Positions 7,956-16,800 of a DNA stretch of 25,074 bases are shown one piece after another. Origin of the DNA: an uncultured Eubacteriales bacterium (GTDB lineage: Bacteria; Bacillota; Clostridia; Oscillospirales; Acutalibacteraceae); the NCBI GenBank assembly GCA_900313475.1, contig OMRJ01000149.1:1-25074 (forward strand), written 5' to 3'. The number at the start of each line of letters is the position of its first letter. Position 1 is the first letter of the stretch. The notes under the pieces were generated by a model. That model was given only the letters and a program-made list of their open reading frames with translations, did not search any database and had not been told where the DNA came from. The translations under genes and the position numbers were made by a program.

Positions 7956-9179
7956 ATGATTCAGAAATGCAAAAAATTCGCCGTTCTTTTTTCGGCGATA
8001 ATAATTGCCGTATCTTTTCCGTTTTCCGCTTCGGCGCAGACCGTCAGGCGCGGCGATGCCGATATGAACGGAGAGGTAGACGTGAGCGATGCGAGAAAAA
8101 CGCTTCGTTATGCGGTTGGACTTGATATTATGACCGTCGGCGCCGTAAAAATCTGTGATATAAACGGCGACGGCTCGGTCGATGTCTCCGACGCGCGCGC
8201 GGTGCTTCGTCACGCAGTCGGACTGGAAATCATCAACGGTGATCCGCTCGAATTGACTGATGAAGAATTAAATCCGCCGTCTGAGGGCGAGCTGCTCGGT
8301 GATTTGTCCGCATATCCGCTTCCCGTCGTACCGCAGTATGAAAAGAAACCGGGATATTTTACGTTTGTCGTATACGGCAACGGACACGGCGTGGGGCTTT
8401 CACAGTACGGCGCGGTGTACATGGCTGAAAAGGGTTGTTCATACCAATATATACTGTCGCACTATTTCAGCGGTTCGGTGATATGTCAGGATGAAGATTT
8501 CCCTGCCGTTTCCGTATACTGCGGCGAAGAATACGATACGCTTGAGCTTCTCTGCCGCATGGTCGCGCAGGAAATAGGCGGTATAAAGCCGCCGGTCGAA
8601 GCTCTCAAGGCGCAGACCGTCGCAATTTTTACGCTTCTGCAAAAGTACAGCTTCAATGTTAAAGGTATATGGGATGTCGCAACGATATGCGGCACATCCT
8701 CGTGGATATGGACAAACGACTGGACGCAGAACACTCTTATTCCCACCGTGCTCTCCGTTGCGGGGCAGTATCTCGCAAAAGCGGACGATGTTTCCCGCAC
8801 ACCCATTATGTCGGTGTACAGCAGTATGGCGGCGGGCGCGACTGTGACCTGCAGCGACATATGGTATGAATCGTATCCCGTGTCCGTTAAATCTCCGTTT
8901 GAAATGACGATGGGCAATTTCGTGAGTGTGGTTCAGTTTTCGGCAGATGAAATAAAGTCGAAAATTATGAAAGCGTTTCCCGATACGGTGCTCGGTGACG
9001 ATCCGTCGACATGGATAATAATTCTGTCGCACACCGCATCTATAGATGCGGACAGAGGTTATGTCACACAGGTGCTTGTCGGTGATACACTGCTCTCAAA
9101 AGCCGAAAAATTGAGCGACAGGCTCGGTTTGAGGCTGCGCTCGGGCTGTTTTACGGTAGAATACACAAAATGGAGGTAA
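7956..9179 (+). CDS. secreted SpoIID/LytB-domain protein with dockerin-type repeats
   Basis: A 407-residue secreted protein likely to act on cell-wall glycan; SpoIID is a lytic transglycosylase on denuded strands. A signal peptide runs to about residue 27 (SASA/Q). Two dockerin type I-like repeats follow (about 32-57 and 65-91), each with a Ca-binding D-x-N-G-x-V-D-V-S-D-A loop. The SpoIID motifs are all present but out of order: GHGVGLSQYGA (143-153), normally near the C-terminus, precedes AQEIGG (Glu206 is the candidate catalytic Glu) and EALKAQTVA. The protein ends with LGLRLRSGCFTVEY, which normally leads into the GHGVG motif. The Arg of the usual KAQAVAART is replaced (AIFT). ATG at 7956 fits AAGGCAGG better than a GTG six bases earlier. 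The stop overlaps the folE ribosome binding site. Confidence 0.85.
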   Translation: MIQKCKKFAVLFSAIIIAVSFPFSASAQTVRRGDADMNGEVDVSDARKTLRYAVGLDIMTVGAVKICDINGDGSVDVSDARAVLRHAVGLEIINGDPLELTDEELNPPSEGELLGDLSAYPLPVVPQYEKKPGYFTFVVYGNGHGVGLSQYGAVYMAEKGCSYQYILSHYFSGSVICQDEDFPAVSVYCGEEYDTLELLCRMVAQEIGGIKPPVEALKAQTVAIFTLLQKYSFNVKGIWDVATICGTSSWIWTNDWTQNTLIPTVLSVAGQYLAKADDVSRTPIMSVYSSMAAGATVTCSDIWYESYPVSVKSPFEMTMGNFVSVVQFSADEIKSKIMKAFPDTVLGDDPSTWIIILSHTASIDADRGYVTQVLVGDTLLSKAEKLSDRLGLRLRSGCFTVEYTKWR

Positions 9180-9185
9180 TTTCAG

Positions 9186-9743
9186 TTGGATAAACAAAAA
9201 ATTGAGCGTGCCGTGCGCGATATTCTCGAAGCAATAGGGGAGGATCCCGACAGAGAGGGACTTACGGAAACACCGTCGCGCGTTGCCGATATGTATGAGG
9301 AGATATTCGGCGGACTGCACAGCGATCCGCGCGAGCATCTGAAGCTTTTCGGAGGACAGAAAAGCAGCGGCATCGTAATTGTAAAAGACATCCCCGTCTA
9401 TTCCGTCTGCGAGCATCATCTGCTCCCGTTTATCGGAAAAGCCGATGTCGCATATATCCCGTCCGACGGCAAAGTCATCGGTATCTCAAAGCTTGCGAGA
9501 ATAGTCGACTGCTTCGCGCGCCGTCCGCAGCTTCAGGAACGTCTTACAAACGACGTTGCCGATTTCCTTGCAAAGGAGCTTTCCGCGGAGGGTGTTGCGG
9601 TTACGGTGAAAGCCGAGCACATGTGTATGACGATGCGCGGTATACGCGCGGCGGGAGCGAAAACCGTTACGTCCGCTTATAAGGGCGTGTTCGATACGAA
9701 TCCGGACAAACGACGCGAGCTGTTTGAAATGCTCAACCGCTGA
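9186..9743 (+). CDS. folE: GTP cyclohydrolase I
   Basis: Converts GTP to 7,8-dihydroneopterin triphosphate, the first step of tetrahydrofolate synthesis, as a cytoplasmic homodecamer. The 185-residue protein is of normal length and has all family signatures: ETPSRVADMYEEIF, CEHHLLPF with zinc ligands Cys75 and His78, ISKLARIVDCFARRPQLQERLT, and HMCM with the third zinc ligand Cys147, then RG.R..G. Translation starts at TTG 9186; GGAGGT at 9172-9177 is embedded in the last codons of the SpoIID-like gene, so the two are closely coupled. No other folate gene (folP, folK, folB) is adjacent, which makes its presence in an envelope operon odd. Confidence 0.96.
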   Translation: MDKQKIERAVRDILEAIGEDPDREGLTETPSRVADMYEEIFGGLHSDPREHLKLFGGQKSSGIVIVKDIPVYSVCEHHLLPFIGKADVAYIPSDGKVIGISKLARIVDCFARRPQLQERLTNDVADFLAKELSAEGVAVTVKAEHMCMTMRGIRAAGAKTVTSAYKGVFDTNPDKRRELFEMLNR

Positions 9744-9830
9744 ATGAAGCCCCGGCGGAATAAATCCGAACGGCGGCATATCAAAAGCGGAACAGGCAAA
9801 ACAGAATATTATCTGAAGATCTTCGTATAT

Positions 9831-9848
9831 ATATGTATCGGTACATAT
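9831..9848. promoter_or_regulatory. 7-bp inverted repeat just before the ddh ribosome binding site
   Basis: ATATGTA and TACATAT are perfect inverted copies around the four bases TCGG, ending seven bases before the GGAGGT of ddh. A separate perfect 10-base palindrome GAAGATCTTC lies at 9815-9824. In the 126-base gap between folE and ddh no convincing -35/-10 pair was found, so these sites could be a small operator or an RNA hairpin. They could also be chance in AT-rich sequence. Confidence 0.25.
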
Positions 9849-9869
9849 TCATACGGAGGTTTTTTTATT

Positions 9870-10832
9870 ATGATAAGAACAGCAGTTTTCGGCTACGGCA
9901 ATTTGGGACGCGGTACGCTTCAATCGATCCTTTCGGCGGAGGACATGAAAGCCGTCGGCGTTTTTACACGCCGCGAAAAAGCGGAGGTATATGCGGAGGG
10001 CGGAATTGAGATTTACCCGGCAAACAGCATATTGAGCTTTGAAGCTGATATTGATGTTTTGTTTATATGCGGCGGCTCGGCTGACGATCTGCCCGAATAC
10101 ACACCTAAGCTTGCGGAAAAATTCAATGTCATCGACAGCTTTGACCGTCATTCTGAGATTAAGCGTCATTTTGACAATGTAAATTACGCAGCGCTCAAAG
10201 GCAAGCATCTTGCACTGATAAGCGCGGGGTGGGATCCCGGAATTTTTTCCGCGGCGAGAGCAATGTCAAAAGCCGTTTTTCCTCAGTCCGAGGTCTTTAC
10301 ATTTTGGGGAGAGGGCGTAAGTCAGGGACATTCCGAGGCCGTTCGGCGAATTAAGGGCGTTAGGGATGCAATTCAGGTTACGGTTCCGAAGGAGGACGCC
10401 GTCCGTGCGGCGCAAAACGGCACGCTTTCGGACGGAGACGGCAAAAAGACCCACACCCGCCGCTGCTATGTCGCCTCGGAGGAGGGAGCGGACAGGGCAC
10501 GGATTGAAAATGAGATACGCACGATGCCCGACTATTTTGACGGATATGAGACGGAAATAGAATTTGTGAGCGAGACAGAGCTGAATGCCCTTTTCCCGAC
10601 AATGTTTCACGGCGGCAGGGTAATTGCGAATGCGCACGGCGCGGCAGCCGCGGGCGCGGAGCTGTCGCTCACAATGAGATCAAACCCCGATTTTACCGGT
10701 GCGGTCCTCACGGCATACGGGAGAGCCGTTTACCGTGCCGCAAAAAAAGGACGGACGGGAGCTGTAACGGTTCTCGATATACCGATTTCCGATATGCTTC
10801 CGCCGTCCGCCGATAAATCGGCTTTGATCTGA
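9870..10832 (+). CDS. ddh: meso-diaminopimelate dehydrogenase
   Basis: Makes meso-2,6-diaminopimelate from tetrahydrodipicolinate, ammonia and NADPH in one step, feeding lysine and peptidoglycan synthesis. The 320-residue product has the normal length. It starts with the Rossmann loop VFGYGNLGRG and continues with DSFDRHSEIKRHF, ISAGWDPGIFS, FWGEGVSQGHSEAVRRI, HTRRCYV and HGGRVIANAHGAAAA, all typical of Ddh. The reading frame is open back to 9744, immediately after folE, but ATG 9870 is the real start: GGAGGT sits nine bases upstream and the Rossmann fold begins at this Met. It is the last gene of the plus-strand operon and ends 33 bases from the convergent glucan synthase gene. Meso-DAP is also the acceptor residue in DAP-type peptidoglycan used by sortases, a possible thematic link. 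Confidence 0.95.
   Translation: MIRTAVFGYGNLGRGTLQSILSAEDMKAVGVFTRREKAEVYAEGGIEIYPANSILSFEADIDVLFICGGSADDLPEYTPKLAEKFNVIDSFDRHSEIKRHFDNVNYAALKGKHLALISAGWDPGIFSAARAMSKAVFPQSEVFTFWGEGVSQGHSEAVRRIKGVRDAIQVTVPKEDAVRAAQNGTLSDGDGKKTHTRRCYVASEEGADRARIENEIRTMPDYFDGYETEIEFVSETELNALFPTMFHGGRVIANAHGAAAAGAELSLTMRSNPDFTGAVLTAYGRAVYRAAKKGRTGAVTVLDIPISDMLPPSADKSALI
10809..10825 (+). terminator. weak hairpin at the end of ddh, possible terminator
   Basis: GCCGA/TCGGC with loop TAAA, inside the last codons of ddh, is followed by only TTTG. The 33-base gap to the convergent gene contains nothing better. It is offered as the only candidate for ending the plus-strand operon, at low confidence. Confidence 0.2.
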
Positions 10833-10865
10833 CCGTTTTGAAAAGTCGAAAAGGTTATATCCGGC

Positions 10866-13800
10866 TTACATCTGAAGACGCTTTTCCTCCGCGTTCTGTT
10901 TTTCCCATTCATCGGCAAGGGCAAGCATCCACCCCGCCGCACCGGTGTAAAGGCTCCAGCCGCCCTTTCCCTTTGCGCCCGGCATGGAGTATACGTCACC
11001 GCACATGGCATACGGCTCCCGTTCATAACACGGATTCTTAAGCGACGGAAGAAGAAGCCCGGTTGCCTCCGCCGCCTCGTGTGTCAGTCCCTCTTTCAGC
11101 AGCGCGAGAGCGAGCCACACGGCGGCATGGGTGTACTGCCCGCCGTTTTCACGGACTCCTTCGGGATAGTCGTTGACATATCCCGCACGGCGTGTGCGCG
11201 AGGTAAACGGCGGAGCAAACAGCTTTATGAGTTTATTCTGTCTGTCCGCAAGCTCGTTGAACGCGTACAGAAGCGCGTTTTTTCGCTGTAAGGGAGTGCC
11301 GATTTCGGCAAAAGAAGCAAATGCCTGCGGCAGCAGATCTATTCTGCATGCACGTCCGCTGCCGTCGCCGAGGGGAGTTCCGTCATCAAAAAACGCACGT
11401 GTGAAAAACCTGCCGTTGTAGGCACTGCGCATGACATTTTCCGTCATTTGCGACGAGATTTTTTGCAGCAGCACTGCGTGCTCGGCTTTTCCGAATTTGC
11501 GCGCGAACGGGTACATTTTATCGCAGACAAGCTTCAAAAACATGGCAAGCCATACGCTTTCGCCTCTGCCTTTGCCGCCTATTTCGCCGAACGAATCATT
11601 CCAGTCGCCGTCTTTTATCAGCGGCAGACCGTGCGCACCGAATTCGCACGCCTTGAAAATGCTTTTCATGCAGTGCTCATACACCGTTCCCTCCGAGCTT
11701 GAGCGTCTGTACAAATCATACCGTCGGCGTTCGCCGTCCCTGAGCGCGTTGCCCGCAAGGTACGGCACCGACACGGAAAAAATATCCGTGTCGCTTGTTT
11801 TTTCGGCATACACCGCAGCGGCGAGAGGAAGCCACAGCATGTCGTCGGAGCAGTGCGTACGCACACCCTTCTTGCCGACCGACGGAATAAGGTGGAACCA
11901 ATGAAGCACATCGCCCGCCGTGAATTGAGCCGCGGCGCACAGAAGCAGCATTCTGCGTGTCGTTTCCGGAGAAAAACGTACAAGACACATTGCATCCTGA
12001 AGCTGGTCGCGAAAGCCGTATGCCCCCGAGCACTGATAATAGCCTGTTCTCGAACGCACTCTCGAATCGGCTGTCTGATGATACAGCAGTGCGTTTGCAA
12101 AGATGTCAAACTTATCCGAACCGGTTTTAAAACGAACCTTTTTTTCCGTAAACGGTTGTATCGCAATGTCTGTAAGCGGTTTTATTCCTTTTTCGTTTGC
12201 CGAAAAAACAAGTCTGAAAACCGTTTCAAAGCAGTCGCTGCCGTCGCCTGTATTTACGGTCATATTAAGCCGTCCGTTTTTGAGAACGGTGCCCGACCCG
12301 TTTTTGCATGAGATATTCATAAAGCCTCGGAAGTCGGCATTAAACGGATTGCACGTTGTTATGCCGTTTTCTGTGATAACTGAACTGCACATTTTTGCAA
12401 ATTTTATTTTCTCATGCATTACCGGCATTACGCTGTAGCACACAGAACAGCGGTTTTTGATGCCTGTGAGCTTTAATGCAATCTCTTTTACCGCTCCGCG
12501 CGACGCAACCGTAACCTTAACGTCGCAGTGCATGCCGTTTATCACTGAGCGGTAAAGTGCGCTGTCGGAGGTGAAAAAAACGGAAGCACCCCTTATGCAG
12601 TCTGTGCGGACACCGTCTTGATACAGCGTCAGCATTTCGCCGTACATAGGCTCCGAAACATCGTAAGGACGCGGCGTGAGCGGACACAGGCGTGCGTTTG
12701 CAAACCACGTAAAGCCGAGCGAAGTGTCGGTCAGAAGCGTTCCCACGGTGCCGTTCGAGAGCGTTAATGAAAGCGGGAATGTGTGGCGCGTGTTGATAAA
12801 ATAGCCGTTCGGAATAAAGCCGTCCGCACCCGAAACCGCGCGCTCACACGGCAGAATCTGCGAAATAAATTCCGTGTCTGCGCTGACGTCCGTTTCGTCT
12901 TCGCCGTTCGGAAATACCGCATCAGCGACGGCTGTCAGTAAGATATCGGCAGCGGAGCCTGCACAAATATTTACAATGTGAATGCCGCCGCGATTGCCGA
13001 GAAAGTCTTCGGCGTGCATTTTTTTTATGACATTCCGAAGCTTTTCCGCTGCGGTCGACGAATAGTCATCGGGTGAAAAAAGCGTAAAAACAAGATCAAA
13101 CGGGCACCCTGCTTTGGAGAGCACGGAGTGAAACGCAATGAAATCACCGTAAAGAGACGGAGGAGCATCGTCGGCGGCAACCCTGACGATTCCGAGGTCA
13201 CCCGAAATGCCCTTTTCCCAAAGCGCGGCAATCGATGCGGTGTTTTTCAGCCGCGCGTCTCTTTGAAGTGTCGTCGGTATACCGTCAAAGAAACGTGAAA
13301 GGAAAAAATTCTCTGCGCATTTTTGAGTTCCTCCCGAAAAAACCGTCGCGACCGGGGAGGAGGACTCCGTTTTCGGCAGAGGCTTGCCGCGAAGCAGCGA
13401 AAGCTTGTTTACAGCGTCCGTCCTGTCGTCGCCTACGGCGGCAATAAGCACCTTTTCGCGTTTTTCGCCGGGTGCCAATCGAAGCTGAACGCTTGCGGCA
13501 AAGCACGGCGATACATCGGCTGTGCTGCCGTCAAAGTCCGGTGTGCCGTCGGCAAAAGGAAATTCGGACGATACGGACGGCGACAGCACACGGCTGCGGC
13601 GGCATGTAAAAACAAAAGACCCGCTGTCCGCAAATCCCAATGCCGCAGCCGCTGTCGGTATGCCGTTTTCGCGTCTTTCAAACGTCACGCAGCACAGATC
13701 GGTGTTAACATCGGTTTTTATAAACAGATCCGAATAGCTTTTGTGAACGTCAAAATCATTTACCGGAAGAAGCTCAGGTTCTGCAAAAAACAGCAATTCG

Positions 13801-16800
13801 TAAAAACCGCCCTCCCCCGAAGTGTCGGTTATTTTTACGGGGGCATATATCCCCGCCGTTGAGCGCGAAAGACAGAGCGCATGCTCGACAACGGCGCCTC
13901 CGCATGTTACTTTGTTGTAAAAGCATGAATTTTTCAGAGTACCCCTGCCGTTTTGCGAAAGCGGAACCGCTGCGCTGCGTGCTGTCCTTACCGCCGCGAA
14001 AATGCCCGTCGCGGAATGACGTGAACCGAAAACGGACAGAGAAGAAAACAAAAACCTGTTTTTCCCGTCCGCAGTGCAGATGAGTGACGAATCACCGTCC
14101 GTAAACATTGAGCAGCGCGGCGCGGCGTTTTCCTGTACGGGTGCGGAGCGAGTCGGTATCTTTTTTTGAAACAGCTCCCTTTTCTTTTTCATATGCGCCG
14201 TAAACGGAACCTCGGTCGGAAGCTTTTCGGTCAGCAGGCTTTGAGCTGCTTTCATTTGTCCGCAGGAGATAAATCGTCTCACATTGATATTATTGAAAAG
14301 AGCGTTGCCGCATGCGATAAGACTCATTCCCTTATGATGTGCCATGAAGCTGCGAACCGCCATGTAGTTCTCCGGTGCGACACGTTCCGCAGTGAAGTCG
14401 AGCGCCTCATAAAATCCGCATGAGCCGAATGCGCCGAGTGATACAAAACGTGAAAGATTTTTCACCGCATCCGTCGGAGCTACGGAAAGAGCGAGAAAGG
14501 ATGAATACGGGGAAAAGACGTTTTCGCAGTCTGCGTCCGCTTTTACGGAAAGCCGTCTCAACCCGTGCGCCTTGTATCTGTAGTTGAGTTCGCGGTCAAA
14601 CGCGTAGTATCCGCTCTCCGAAATCCCCCACGGCATCGGGGAACGCCGCACGGCACGCTTCTGTTCACGCACACAGTTATACAGCGCTTCGCTCAAAAAC
14701 GTACCGTCGAAAACGGGTAAAAACAGAGTCGGCATAAGATATTCAAATGCAGTGCCTGTCCACGATGCCGCAGAGGTATACAGTCCCGATGCCACGGCGG
14801 CACGCGAAAGCTTTTCGTTGTGCGACACGGGAACTTCCCGCAGCGCGATCGCGTAATATGAAGTCAGCCGCATTTCGGACATGTATGTGTCGTAAAAGGA
14901 CGGACTTAATGTCCTGTCGTTTCCGTTCAAGCCGACGGAGAACAGACCGCGCCTTTTTGAAAACAGCACGCCGAGATCGGAAGCGCTTATCTCTGCCCTG
15001 ATAAAATCGGTGATATCCGTAAATCTCCCGTTGCCGCCGGAGAGTTTTTTGAGTCCCTCGCCGAGAGCCGAAAGGCAGCACAGATAGTTGCCGCAGTCGA
15101 CCGTGGAAACGAAATGCGGTCGGAGAACATCAAGCGTGCATGTGTCATACCAATTGAAAAGCAGACCGCAGCAGCGCTTCATTTTTTTCAGTGTTTCGCA
15201 TGTATTTTTAAGCCGTTCGTGAAGCTGTTCCTCCGTTATAAGCGACAGATCCGCGGCGGTGAGACAGCTCATTAGATACATGCCTATGTCAGTCGGCGAA
15301 GTTCGGTGCGCCGTTCGTTTTACAGGGGTGAGCTGGACGTTGTCGGGCGGAAGCCAGTTTTCCTCGGCGGTGACATATTGTTCGAAATATCGCCATTCGG
15401 CAGCAGCATAGCTTTTCAGCGTTTCGCGGTCGGCTGCGGACAGACGTCCGGTCGATCTGACGTTTGCTATTCCGTCGGAGAATGAAAACGGAATATTAAA
15501 AAGAATGAGAATTCCCCAGAGCCTGTGCAGCGGTGAACCGAAAACAAGTGCTGCCGCACATGCAAGCGACACGACGCACGGCATGAATACCGTTTGTCTG
15601 CCGTGTTCCCCCTGTGCAGCGGTAGTCCATTCAAGCGTTTTTTTATGGCTGATTAAGCCGCGGTACAGTCCCTTTACAGTCGCCGACAGCGACACTGCCG
15701 CGTCTTCGGGGAGTGATGCCGCAAGATACGCTGCGCGAATGAGTGCTTTAAGACCTACGCCTGCGGAAGCCGTGAGGTAGACCGATGTCAGCGCCTTTGC
15801 GCCGAGTCTGAATATTTCTCCGAAAAAAGAAACCGCAGGCTCGCTTATTACGGATAGCATTGCCCACAAAAACAGAATGAGTGACGTTCCGTTCGCAAAA
15901 AAGACAGACAGCAGCAGTGCGGCGAGTGCCGAAACGGGTGTTACGGCGCGCCGCAGATTGTCGAGAAGCTGGTATTTTGTCAGTCCGGTCAGCGACGGTG
16001 CGGCGGAGGAGCCGTTAACCGTGCCGTGAATAAGACGCAGATTCTGCATGTCACCCCTTATCCAGCGGTGCGCACGTTTGTAATATGCCGACGGCTTTGA
16101 CGGAAAACTGTCCGACAGACAGATTCTGCCCGCAAAAGCGGTGTTGAGCAGCGAGCCTTCGGGAATGTCATGACTGAGAATTATACCTTCGGGAAAAGTG
16201 TCGGCGCAGGTTTGTGAAAAAGCCTTTATGTCGATAAGACCCTTTCCCGTAAAAAGCGATGAGCCGAACATGTCCATGTAACGTTCCGAAACGGGAGATG
16301 AGTAGGCGCTGATGCCGCCGAGCGTCATAAACGCCGAAAAGAAAGTTTTTTCAGAGGATTCAGCCGATGTTTCCACGCGCGGAGCAATGATGCCGTACCC
16401 CTCGGTGATGCGTCGCTTTTCGGGTGAAAAAACGGGTCGGTTCATTGGGTGATATGATGTGCATACAAGCTTTTTCAGACTTTCAAACGGCAGCACCGTG
16501 TCGGAGTCAAGAGCCAAAAGATATCTCGCACCTTTGAGTTTTTCCGTGTCGCCGGTCAGAACCGAAAAACCGTTTTTGCCCTCGGTTATAAGTTTGACGA
16601 GCGTACAGAGAGCACCGCGCTTGCGTTCGTGCCCGCCGTAGCTGTTTTCGGACGGCGCAAATACTCTGTCACGGAGAGCAAAAACAAATCCGCCGCCGTA
16701 CTGTTCGTTCAGTCCGTTAATCATTTCTTCCGCCGCTCTTATGTTTGCTCCGTCTTCGGGCAGTGACGGGACATCGGCGTTTTTCAGGTCACACAGGAAG

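Noticed and set aside
9744..9869. Longer ddh reading with a start immediately after folE
   Set aside because: The added 42 residues lie before the Rossmann fold and have no family counterpart; the GGAGGT before 9870 marks the real start.
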